Shown: positions 16,517 to 24,405 of the stretch, piece by piece | Numbering within the stretch: position 1 is the first letter of the stretch | Layout of the letters: the number at the start of each line of letters is the position of its first letter | Assembly: GCF_018130785.1 (NCBI RefSeq) | Contig: NZ_JAFCJT010000006.1 | Coordinates: forward strand, 124,001-188,000 | Origin: Bradyrhizobium liaoningense | Lineage (GTDB): Bacteria > Pseudomonadota > Alphaproteobacteria > Rhizobiales > Xanthobacteraceae | Length of the DNA stretch: 64,000 bases | Direction of reading: 5' to 3' | The notes under the pieces: model-generated | What the model was told of the DNA's origin: nothing | Seen by the model: the letters and a program-made list of their open reading frames with translations, nothing else | Databases searched by the model: none | Translations under genes and position numbers: made by a program

Positions 16517-19240
16517 ATGGTCCGAGAGCGCCGCGATGCCGAACAACGTCCGTCCCCTGAGGCGCTGCTTGAGGCCGCGCGCCGGGAGGAGAGCGCGAGC
16601 GGCAAGCTGAAGATCTTCGTCGGCGCCGCCCCCGGCGTCGGCAAGACCTACGAGATGCTGCAAAGCGCCCATGCCAGGCGCAAGGCGGGGATCGACGTGG
16701 TGGTCGGCTTTGTCGAGACCCATGGCCGCGCCGAGACCGAGGCGCTGGTGCGCGGGCTCGAGGTGGTGCCGCGCAAGAGGTTCGATTACCGCGGCCAGAT
16801 CGTCGAGGAGATGGACCTCGATGCCGTGATCGCACGGCAGCCGAAAATCGCCCTGGTCGATGAGCTCGCCCACACCAATGCCGCCGGCAGCCGCCATCCC
16901 AAGCGCTATCTCGACGTCGAGGAGCTGCTGTCCCACGGTATCGACGTCTACACCGCCGTCAACATCCAGCATATCGAGAGCCTGAACGACGTCGTCGCCC
17001 AGATCACCCATGTGCGGGTGCGCGAGACCGTGCCGGACTCGGTGTTCGACCGCGCCGATGCGATCGAGTTGATCGACCTCACGCCCGACGATCTGATCCA
17101 GCGGCTGCGGGAGGGCAAGGTCTATGTGCCCAAGCAGGCCGAGCGGGCGCTGGAGCACTATTTCTCGCCCGGCAATCTGACCGCGCTGCGCGAGCTGGCA
17201 CTGCGGCGTACGGCCGAGCGGGTCGACGAGCAGCTTCTCAATCACATGCAGGCGAACGCCATCGCCGGGCCCTGGGCCGCGGGTGAGCGCATCCTCGTTT
17301 GTGTCAGCGAGGATCCGCGCGCGGCCGGGCTCGTGCGCTATACGAAGCGGCTGGCCGACCGGCTGCATGCGCAATTCACCGCGATCTCGATCGAGACCCG
17401 GCGGTCGCTCCAGCTTTCGGACGAGGAGCGCGACCGTCTCGCCGATACGCTGCGGCTTGCCGAATCGCTGGGCGGTGAAGCGCTGACCATTCCCGCTGTC
17501 GGCCGCCGCATCGCCGACGACGTCATCAACTTCGCGCAAGGCAACAACGTCACCCAGATCGTGATCGGGAAATCGACGCGCTCGCGGTGGTTCGAACTGA
17601 CGCGCGGCTCCGTCGTGCACGATCTCGTGCGCAGTGCCGGCAATATCAGCGTTCACGTCATTCCCGGCGATGAGCTCGCCGCCGAGCCGGCGCCGAAGAC
17701 GGCGGTTCAGACGGCGGCACGCGCGGAGGCGTTTGATGCACGTCCCTATCTGAAGGCGCTCGGGATCGCCGCGCTCGGCCTTGCCGCAGCGGTCGCGATC
17801 AAGCCGTATTTCGGTATCGAAAACGTCGACCTGATGTTCCTGACCGCGGTCGTTGCCGTGGCTGTTCGCTACGGGTTGTGGCCGTCGCTCCTTGCGAGCG
17901 TCGCGGCGTCGCTGGCGTACAACTTCTTCTTCCTGCCGCCGGTCTACACCTTCACGATTACCGATCCGACCAATGTCGCGGCGTTCTTCTTTTTCATGTT
18001 GATCGCGTTCGTGGTATCGAACGTCGCCGGGCGGGTGCGCACGCAGGCGGACACCGCGCTCGGCCGCATCCGCACGACCGAGCAGCTCTATGCGTTCAGC
18101 CGCAAGCTCACGGGCACCGGCACGCTCGACGACGTGCTCTGGGCAACTGCCTATCAAACTGCGCTGATGCTGAAGGTCCGCGTGGTCCTGCTGCTGCCGG
18201 AGGAAGGGCTGCTCACGGTGAAGTCCGGCTATCCGCCCGAGGACCAGATCGACCAGGCCGATCTCGCCGCTGCCAATTGGGCCTGGAGCAACGATCTTCC
18301 CGCCGGCCGCGGCTCGGACACGCTGCCCGGCGCCAAGCGGCTGTTCCTGCCGATGCGCACCGGGCGTGGTCCGATCGGCGTCATCGGTATCGACAATGAT
18401 CGCACCGGTCCGCTGCTGACCCCCGACCAGCGCCGGCTGCTCGATGCACTCGTCGACCAGGGCGCACTGGCAATCGAGCGCGTGCTGCTGGTCGAGGACG
18501 TGGATCGCGTCAAGCGCACCGTCGAATCCGAGCGGTTGCGCTCTGCGCTGCTGACCTCGATCTCGCACGATCTCAAGACGCCGCTCGCCTCCGTGCTTGG
18601 CGCGGCCTCGACCATGCGCGATCTTGCCGGTGCGCTCTCCGACACCGAGAAGCGCGATCTGCTCGCCACCGTGATCGACGAGTCCGAGCGCCTCAACCGC
18701 TTCATCGCCAATCTGCTCGACATGACAAAGCTCGAATCTGGCGCCATCGTGCCCAACGCCGCACTGCACGATCTCGGCGAGATCGTCGGCAGCGCGCTGC
18801 GGCGTGCGAGCAAGATATTGACGGCGCACAAGGTGGAACTGGTGCTGGCCGCCGATCTGCCGATGCTTCAACTTGATGCCGTGCTGTTCGAGCAAGTGCT
18901 GTTCAATCTGCTCGACAATGCCGCGAAATATTCGCTGCCCGATACAACGATCTCGATCCGCAGCCGGCGCGAGGGGAATCATGTTGTGCTGGAGATCGCC
19001 GACCAGGGTGGCGGTATTCCGCCTGACGAGCTCGAGAGCGTGTTCGACAAGTTCTATCGCGTGCAGAAGGGCGACCATGTCCGTCCCGGCACCGGGCTGG
19101 GGCTCGCCATCTCCCGCGGCTTCGTCGAGGCGATGCAGGGCACGATCTCGGCCGCCAACCGCGGCGACCGCAGCGGCGCGATCCTCACCATCCGGCTGCC
19201 GATTCCGGCACGGACCCACGCATTGGATACTGCCGCATGA
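16517..19240 (+). CDS. kdpD: Osmosensitive K+ channel histidine kinase KdpD
   Basis: 907 aa, full length. The N-terminal KdpD domain has Walker A GAAPGVGKTYEML (about residue 35) and Walker B-like DELAHTNAAGSRHPKR. A USP-like domain spans about 250-370. A four-helix DUF4118 membrane block spans about 405-505. Then come a GAF-like domain, HisKA with SISHDLKTPLAS (phospho-His near 680) and HATPase_c with NLLDNAAKYS and GTGLGLAISRGFVEAMQG. It senses K+ limitation or turgor and phosphorylates KdpE. The ribosome binding site before ATG 16517 is poor, suggesting low expression. It overlaps kdpE by ATGA. Confidence 0.96.
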   Translation: MVRERRDAEQRPSPEALLEAARREESASGKLKIFVGAAPGVGKTYEMLQSAHARRKAGIDVVVGFVETHGRAETEALVRGLEVVPRKRFDYRGQIVEEMDLDAVIARQPKIALVDELAHTNAAGSRHPKRYLDVEELLSHGIDVYTAVNIQHIESLNDVVAQITHVRVRETVPDSVFDRADAIELIDLTPDDLIQRLREGKVYVPKQAERALEHYFSPGNLTALRELALRRTAERVDEQLLNHMQANAIAGPWAAGERILVCVSEDPRAAGLVRYTKRLADRLHAQFTAISIETRRSLQLSDEERDRLADTLRLAESLGGEALTIPAVGRRIADDVINFAQGNNVTQIVIGKSTRSRWFELTRGSVVHDLVRSAGNISVHVIPGDELAAEPAPKTAVQTAARAEAFDARPYLKALGIAALGLAAAVAIKPYFGIENVDLMFLTAVVAVAVRYGLWPSLLASVAASLAYNFFFLPPVYTFTITDPTNVAAFFFFMLIAFVVSNVAGRVRTQADTALGRIRTTEQLYAFSRKLTGTGTLDDVLWATAYQTALMLKVRVVLLLPEEGLLTVKSGYPPEDQIDQADLAAANWAWSNDLPAGRGSDTLPGAKRLFLPMRTGRGPIGVIGIDNDRTGPLLTPDQRRLLDALVDQGALAIERVLLVEDVDRVKRTVESERLRSALLTSISHDLKTPLASVLGAASTMRDLAGALSDTEKRDLLATVIDESERLNRFIANLLDMTKLESGAIVPNAALHDLGEIVGSALRRASKILTAHKVELVLAADLPMLQLDAVLFEQVLFNLLDNAAKYSLPDTTISIRSRREGNHVVLEIADQGGGIPPDELESVFDKFYRVQKGDHVRPGTGLGLAISRGFVEAMQGTISAANRGDRSGAILTIRLPIPARTHALDTAA

Positions 19241-19926
19241 GCGCCGCCCCGATCAAGGTTCTGGTCATCGACGACGAGCCGCCGATCCGAAAATTGCTGC
19301 GGATGGGGCTCTCGACGCAAGGCTACGAGATCCTGGAAGCGTCGAACGGAAAGACCGCGCTCGAGAAGCTCGCGGAAGAGCCCGCGCTGATCATTCTCGA
19401 TCTCGGCCTGCCGGACATCCAGGGCCACGAATTGCTACGCACCATCCGCGGCCGCAACGAGGGCGTGCCGATCGTGGTGCTGTCGAGCCGCGGCGACGAG
19501 GCCGGCAAGGTGCAGGCGCTCGATCTCGGCGCCGACGATTATCTGACAAAGCCGTTCGGCATGGACGAGCTCCTGGCGCGCCTGCGCGCCGCGCTGCGCC
19601 ACCAGCTTCAGGTGCAGGGCGAACGCCCGGTGTTCCGCACCGGCGATCTCTCGGTCGACCTCGTCCGCCGCATCGTCAAGGTCGGCGAGCGGGACGTCAA
19701 GCTGTCGCCGAAGGAATATGATCTCCTGCGCGTTTTGGTGCAGCACGCCGGCAAGGTGCTGACCCATCGCTTCCTGCTCAAGGAGCTCTGGGACGAACTG
19801 ACGGACGCGCAATATCTGCGCGTCTACGTTCGTCAGCTCCGCCAGAAAATCGAAGCCGATCCGGAACGTCCGCAATATGTGCTGACGGAGACCGGGATCG
19901 GATACCGGCTGAAGGCGGGGGATTGA
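19237..19926 (+). CDS. kdpE: Response regulator KdpE (OmpR family)
   Basis: 229 aa. The receiver domain has the acidic pocket IDDEP, phospho-Asp in LIILDLGLPD (about residue 55), and the Lys in YLTKPFGMDELLARL. The C-terminal winged helix ends RVYVRQLRQKIEADP and VLTETGIGYRL, typical of OmpR/PhoB members that bind 11-bp direct repeats. It activates kdpFABC at low K+. Its start overlaps the kdpD stop. The 11-bp-periodic elements at 8641, 10368, 11255 and 11491 are plausible targets. Confidence 0.95.
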   Translation: MSAAPIKVLVIDDEPPIRKLLRMGLSTQGYEILEASNGKTALEKLAEEPALIILDLGLPDIQGHELLRTIRGRNEGVPIVVLSSRGDEAGKVQALDLGADDYLTKPFGMDELLARLRAALRHQLQVQGERPVFRTGDLSVDLVRRIVKVGERDVKLSPKEYDLLRVLVQHAGKVLTHRFLLKELWDELTDAQYLRVYVRQLRQKIEADPERPQYVLTETGIGYRLKAGD

Positions 19927-19968
19927 TTCCCGCAGATCCTAGGACAACTGCATCAATGACGGAGTAAT

Positions 19969-20853
19969 TTACCCAGCCTTCCTCTGCCGCGCCGTCGACC
20001 GGTGCGTCTTCTTCGCGCTGCGCTGGCGCCCGGTGGCGCGACGCGCATGGGACTTCGCCGCCGTCTTCTTCCCGCCGCGTCCCTTCAGGCTCTGCTTCAG
20101 CGCGTCCATCAGGCTGACGACGTTGCTCGGGCGCTCCTCGCGTTCCGGCAGCTCGATTGTCTTGCCGCTGGCCTTGCGCTTCACCAGCGCCTTCAGCGCG
20201 GTCTCGTACTCGTCCGTGAACTTGGTCGGGTCGAAATGCGCGGCCTTGGTATGCAGGATGTGGCCGGCGAGCTCGACCATGTCCTTGGTGATCTTGGGGC
20301 TCTTGATGTCGTCGAAGAACTGGTCCTCGTCGCGCAGCTCATAGGGGAACCGCAACGTGGTGCCGAGCAGGCCCTTGCCGAGCGGTTCGATCGCGATGAT
20401 GTGCTCGCGGTTGGTGAGCACGATCTTGGCGAGCGCCACGCGGTCCTGGTCCTTCATGGCGTCGCGGATCACGGCAAAAGCATCGATCGCAGCCTTGCCG
20501 TCGGGCGCGATATAATAGGGATGATTGAGATAGCGCTGGTCGATCTCGTCGCTCGGCACGAAACTCTCGATGTCGATGGTGTGGTTGCTTTCGATCTGGA
20601 CCGCCTCGAGCTCCTCCGGCTCGATCTCGACATATTTGCCCTTGCGCAGCTCGTAGCCGCGCCCCTTCTGGTCGCTCTCGACCACGTCACCGGTCTCTGA
20701 GTCCACCATCTGCTGCTTGAGACGGTTTCCGGTCTCGCGGTTGATCATGTGAAACCGCGTCTTCTCGGCCGCAGTGGTCGCCGGATAAAGCACGACCGGG
20801 CAACTGACCAGCGAGAGCTTCAACGTTCCCTTCCAATAGGCGCGCGGGGCCAT
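19969..20853 (-). CDS. ku: Non-homologous end-joining protein Ku
   Basis: 294 aa from ATG 20853, chosen because MAPRAYWKGTLKLSLVSCPV is the usual Ku N-terminus and GGAGA precedes it. The frame is open upstream to 20991 without meaning. The Ku core includes YELRKGKYVEIEPEELEAV, IDIESFVPSDEID and YPYELRDEDQFF-like segments. The C-terminal 35 residues are Lys/Arg-rich, a DNA-binding tail common in rhizobial Ku. Ku rings bind double-strand ends and recruit LigD, which is encoded divergently 118 bp away. Confidence 0.95.
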   Translation of the reverse strand: MAPRAYWKGTLKLSLVSCPVVLYPATTAAEKTRFHMINRETGNRLKQQMVDSETGDVVESDQKGRGYELRKGKYVEIEPEELEAVQIESNHTIDIESFVPSDEIDQRYLNHPYYIAPDGKAAIDAFAVIRDAMKDQDRVALAKIVLTNREHIIAIEPLGKGLLGTTLRFPYELRDEDQFFDDIKSPKITKDMVELAGHILHTKAAHFDPTKFTDEYETALKALVKRKASGKTIELPEREERPSNVVSLMDALKQSLKGRGGKKTAAKSHARRATGRQRSAKKTHRSTARQRKAG

Positions 20854-20882
20854 TCCGTTCTCCAGTGATTTCAAGGCCTTTT

Positions 20883-20915
20883 GGAACCCCAACCGCCCCA
20901 TAGGGTTTTGGTTCC
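20883..20915. promoter_or_regulatory. Overlapping divergent EcfG-type promoters for ku and ligD
   Basis: Plus strand: GGAAC 20883-20887, 16 bp, GGTT 20904-20907. Minus strand: GGAAC 20915-20911, 16 bp, GGTT 20894-20891. Both match the GGAAC-N16/17-cGTT general-stress sigma consensus except at the weak first base of the -10. The two occupy the same 33 bp symmetrically, leaving leaders of about 60 nt (ligD) and 30 nt (ku). Confidence 0.62.
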
Positions 20916-20971
20916 GGGCGGGACTTTTGTCGTGATAGGCTTCAACGCGATTAGAGAATGCGGGACCGGTC

Positions 20972-23641
20972 GTGCTGCGAAAACTCTCCACCTACCGACA
21001 GAAGCGTGATTTCGAGAAGACACCGGAGCCGTCGGGCAAGACCGCGGTGGCGACATCGACGCAGCGGCGCTTCGTGATCCAGAAGCACGATGCGACCCGG
21101 CTGCACTATGATCTGCGGCTCGAGTTCGACGGCGTGTTCAAATCGTGGGCGGTGACCAAGGGACCCTCGCTGGATCCGCATGACAAGCGGCTGGCGGTCG
21201 AGGTCGAAGATCATCCGCTCGACTATGGCGATTTCGAAGGCACGATTCCGGAAGGGCAGTATGGCGGCGGCACGGTCATGCTCTGGGACCGCGGCACCTG
21301 GGAGTCCGAGGATCCCGAGCGCGGCTTCCAGAAGGGCGACCTCAAGTTCACGCTCCACGGCGACAAGCTGCATGGAAGCTGGGTGCTGGTGCGGATGAGG
21401 CATGACCGCAACGGCGACAAGCGCACCAACTGGCTCCTGATCAAGCATCGCGACGAATATGCCAGCGAGAGCGACGACATTCTCAGCGAGGACAAGTCGG
21501 TGGCCTCCGGCCGCGCGATGGCAGAGATCGCCGATGGCAAGGGCCGCGCGCCAAAGCCGTTCATGCTGGCGAAGGGCGCCAAGGCCAAGGCCGATGCGGT
21601 CTGGCAGTCCAATCGAGCCGAGGAGCCGAAAGGGCGCACGGTCAGGCCGGCGCCCGGTGCGGCGTTGAAGCGCGGGAAGGAAGCAAAAAAGAAGGCGACG
21701 ACTGCGACAAACGCGAAAAAAGTCTCGGAGATGCCGGACTTCGTCGCGCCGCAGCTCTGCACCTCGGTCGAGCGGCCGCCTTCGGCCGATGGCTGGTGCC
21801 ACGAGATCAAGTTCGACGGCTACCGCGTCCAGCTCCGCGTCGAGGACGGGGAGGCGACGTTGAAGACGCGCAAGGGTCTCGACTGGACCGACAAGTTCGC
21901 GGCGATCGCGAAGGAGGCTGGCGAGCTTCCCGACGTCATGATTGACGGCGAGATCGTCGCGCTCGACCACAACGGCGCGCCGAATTTCTCCTCGCTCCAG
22001 GCCGCGCTGTCGGACGGCAAGACCGGGGACCTGATCTTCTTTGCCTTCGACCTCCTGTTCGCCGAGGGGCTCGATTGCCGGCGCCTGCCACTCGGCGAGC
22101 GGAAGGACCGCCTCAGGGAGCTCCTGGAAGCAGGCAGGAAGAAATCGAGCCAGATCCGCTATGTCGAGCATTTCGAGAGCGGCGGCGATGCCGTGCTGCA
22201 ATCGGCCTGCAAGCTCGAGCTCGAAGGCGTGGTGTCGAAGAAGCTCGACGCGCCTTATCGGTCGGGGCGAACAGAAAGCTGGACCAAGGCCAAATGCCGC
22301 GCCGGCCATGAGGTCGTGATCGGCGGCTACAAGACCACCAACGGGAAATTCCGCTCGCTGATGGCGGGCGTGCATCGCGGCGATCATCTCGCCTTTGTCG
22401 GCATGGTCGGCACCGGCTTCGGCGCGGACACGGTCAAGCGCATCATGCCGTCCTTGAAGGCCATGGAGGCCAAGGCAAACCCGTTCGGCGGCAAGAACGC
22501 TCCGAAGAAGACGCGAGACGTGCACTGGCTGAAGCCGGAGCTTGTCGCCGAGATCGAGTTCGCCGGGTTCACCGCCGACGGCAATATCCGCCAGGCCGCC
22601 TTCAAGGGCCTGCGGCAGGACAAGCCGGCCGCGGAGGTCGAGGCGGAAACACCTGCCGATATCGAGCTCGCAAAACCCTCGGCCAGGAAACGCGTTGCGC
22701 CGAAGACAGCCAAGCGGTCGAAGGATGCCGGCACTGCCGAGGTCATGGGCGTCGTCATTTCGAAGCCGGACAAGGAGCTGTGGCAGGATGGCGGGGACGG
22801 CGAGGGCGTCACAAAACTCGATCTCGCGCGCTACTTCGAGGCGGTTGGATCCTGGATGATCGAGCATATCAAGGGCCGGCCGTGTTCGATCGTGCGTGCG
22901 CCTGACGGCATTGGTGGTGAAAAATTCTTCCAGCGCCATGCCATGCAGGGCACCTCGAACCTGCTTGAGCTCGCGAAAGTCTCGGGCGATCGCAAGCCGT
23001 ATTTGCAGATCGATCGCGTCGAGGGGCTTGCCGCGGTCGCGCAAATCGGCGGCGTCGAGCTGCATCCCTGGAATTGCGCCCCGAACGCCTACGATACGCC
23101 GGGCCGGCTGGTGTTCGATCTCGATCCAGCGCCGGACGTCAAATTTGCCGATGTGGTGGAAGCAGCCAAGGAGATGCGCCAGCGGCTCACCGATGTCGGC
23201 ATGGAGAGCTTCTGCAAGACCACCGGCGGCAAGGGCCTGCACGTCGTGGTGCCGCTGCTCCATGGCGCACGCGACAAGGTGAGCTGGAAGGAGGCCAAGG
23301 CGTTCGCGCAAGGCGTTTGCCAGTGGATGGCCGACGGCGATCCCGAACGCTATCTGCTCAACATGTCGAAGAAGCTGCGCAACGGAAAGATCTTTCTGGA
23401 CTATTTGCGCAATGACCGCATGTCGACGGCGGTGGCGCCGCTGTCGCCGCGCGCGCGAGATGGTGCGACCGTGTCGATGCCCATGACATGGGCGCAGGTG
23501 AAGGCTGATCTCGATCCGAAGCGGTACACGGTGCGGACAGTGCCGGGCCTGCTGGCGCGATCGAAGGCCTGGGATGGCTATGACGATGCGGCCGCGTCGA
23601 TCAAGGCCGCGATGAAGAAGCTTGCGGGGAAAATGAAATAG
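20972..23641 (+). CDS. ligD: ATP-dependent DNA ligase D (phosphoesterase-ligase-polymerase)
   Basis: 889 aa from GTG 20972. Domain order is PE (about 1-200, with [18 protein letters not shown] and [15 protein letters not shown]), then LIG (about 250-560; adenylated Lys in [11 protein letters not shown] near residue 279, [16 protein letters not shown]), then POL (about 590-889; [11 protein letters not shown] supplies the catalytic Asp pair, [13 protein letters not shown] binds nucleotide). It processes, fills and seals DNA ends in NHEJ with Ku. The Lys/Ala-rich linkers at about 200-250 and 555-590 are typical. It is divergent from ku and shares its promoter region. Confidence 0.96.
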   Translation: MLRKLSTYRQKRDFEKTPEPSGKTAVATSTQRRFVIQKHDATRLHYDLRLEFDGVFKSWAVTKGPSLDPHDKRLAVEVEDHPLDYGDFEGTIPEGQYGGGTVMLWDRGTWESEDPERGFQKGDLKFTLHGDKLHGSWVLVRMRHDRNGDKRTNWLLIKHRDEYASESDDILSEDKSVASGRAMAEIADGKGRAPKPFMLAKGAKAKADAVWQSNRAEEPKGRTVRPAPGAALKRGKEAKKKATTATNAKKVSEMPDFVAPQLCTSVERPPSADGWCHEIKFDGYRVQLRVEDGEATLKTRKGLDWTDKFAAIAKEAGELPDVMIDGEIVALDHNGAPNFSSLQAALSDGKTGDLIFFAFDLLFAEGLDCRRLPLGERKDRLRELLEAGRKKSSQIRYVEHFESGGDAVLQSACKLELEGVVSKKLDAPYRSGRTESWTKAKCRAGHEVVIGGYKTTNGKFRSLMAGVHRGDHLAFVGMVGTGFGADTVKRIMPSLKAMEAKANPFGGKNAPKKTRDVHWLKPELVAEIEFAGFTADGNIRQAAFKGLRQDKPAAEVEAETPADIELAKPSARKRVAPKTAKRSKDAGTAEVMGVVISKPDKELWQDGGDGEGVTKLDLARYFEAVGSWMIEHIKGRPCSIVRAPDGIGGEKFFQRHAMQGTSNLLELAKVSGDRKPYLQIDRVEGLAAVAQIGGVELHPWNCAPNAYDTPGRLVFDLDPAPDVKFADVVEAAKEMRQRLTDVGMESFCKTTGGKGLHVVVPLLHGARDKVSWKEAKAFAQGVCQWMADGDPERYLLNMSKKLRNGKIFLDYLRNDRMSTAVAPLSPRARDGATVSMPMTWAQVKADLDPKRYTVRTVPGLLARSKAWDGYDDAAASIKAAMKKLAGKMK

Positions 23642-23723
23642 GGTGGGCAACGCGAAGCGTGCCCACCCTCTTTCTCACTGCGGCGAAGAGGTGGGCACGG
23701 CGCGTTGCGCCTTTGCCCACCCT
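23641..23723. repeat. Two GGTGGGCA/TGCCCACC hairpins after ligD
   Basis: GGGTGGGCA (23641-23649) pairs with TGCCCACCC (23660-23668), followed by TCTTTCTC. A second copy, AGGTGGGCA (23689-23697) with TGCCCACCCT (23714-23723), follows. The first can terminate ligD, the second the convergent DUF3309 gene; together they look like a duplicated intergenic repeat. Confidence 0.55.
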
Positions 23724-23735
23724 GCGAAGCCGCCA

Positions 23736-23900
23736 CTAGATCCGTCCCAGCAACAGCAGGATCAGCAGGATGACGATGACGAGCCCGAGTCCGCCGCCGC
23801 CGTAATAGCCGGTGCCGTAAAACGGACCGCCGCCGATGCCGCTGAAGCCGCCGAGCAGCGCGATAACCAAAATGATCAGAATGATCGTACCGATAGACAT
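23736..23900 (-). CDS. DUF3309 family membrane microprotein
   Basis: 54 aa starting at ATG 23900 behind GGAGGAG. Two hydrophobic stretches (MSIGTIILIILVIALLGGF and LGLVIVILLILLLLGRI) flank a Gly/Tyr-rich loop (GGGPFYGTGYYGGGG). This is the DUF3309 layout, ending in LLLLGRI. The function is unknown in the family; such proteins are common stress-associated inner-membrane peptides in rhizobia. A GGAAC-N16-AGTT promoter-like element lies about 60 bp upstream. Confidence 0.85.
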   Translation of the reverse strand: MSIGTIILIILVIALLGGFSGIGGGPFYGTGYYGGGGLGLVIVILLILLLLGRI

Positions 23901-23962
23901 GCGAGTCTCCTCCAGCCCTTTGTTGAAAGGGTCGTTTGCAACCTGTCCCGTGGTGCGAGGGC

Positions 23963-23987
23963 AACTTGCCGCAGGTTTTAATGTTCC
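23963..23987 (-). promoter_or_regulatory. Possible EcfG-type promoter for the DUF3309 gene
   Basis: Minus strand GGAAC (23987-23983), 16 bp, AGTT (23966-23963). The GTT core is right but the first base of the -10 differs, and the upstream region contains other A/T stretches, so this is tentative. Confidence 0.4.
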
Positions 23988-24084
23988 AACTTTGAAACAC
24001 GGCGAGCGGGCCCAACTTGCATGGAACCTTTGCCTGTCCAGCCGGCATGACTATGTGAGGATCAAGTCACCACAGGGCAGGGCC

Positions 24085-24402
24085 ATGTCAGCACCACTTG
24101 TCGTCTCCATTCCGCATCGTCTCGGCCGCGAGGAAGCCGTGCGCCGGCTCAAGACCGGCCTGGGCCGCGCCGCAGCCAGCATTCCCGTGATGCAGGTCGA
24201 GGAGGAGCGCTGGAACGGCGACAGCATGAATTTTCGCGTCCGCGCGCTCGGACAGATCGCCAGCGGCCAGGTCGATGTCGCCGACGATCATGTCAAGGTG
24301 CAGGTGGTGCTGCCGTGGTTGTTGCAGCGCTTTGCCGAGATGGCGCAGGCGACCATCCGCAAGCGCGGGCAGCTTCTGCTCACCAAGGACGAAGGAAAGT
24401 AG
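24085..24402 (+). CDS. Polyhydroxyalkanoic acid system family protein
   Basis: 105 aa from ATG 24085 (CAGGGCAGGGCC upstream). The start PLVVSIPHRLGREEAVRRLK and the end VVLPWLLQRFAEMAQATIRK, then KRGQLLL, match the PHA_gran_rgn family (polyhydroxyalkanoic acid system protein). The family is linked to storage granules by genome context rather than by a defined reaction. It is convergent with treY, with 3 bp between stops. No other PHA gene is in the window. Confidence 0.8.
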   Translation: MSAPLVVSIPHRLGREEAVRRLKTGLGRAAASIPVMQVEEERWNGDSMNFRVRALGQIASGQVDVADDHVKVQVVLPWLLQRFAEMAQATIRKRGQLLLTKDEGK

Positions 24403-24405
24403 GCG

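Noticed and set aside
16481..19219. Long open frame antisense to kdpD
   Set aside because: kdpD is complete and motif-verified; the antisense translation has no recognisable fold or ribosome site. The same holds for long frames opposite kdpA/kdpB, ligD, treY, glgB, malQ and tal-pgi.
20854..20991. N-terminal extension of ku
   Set aside because: The conserved Ku start MAPRAYWKGTLKLS lies at 20853 with GGAGA upstream; the extension overlaps the promoter pair.
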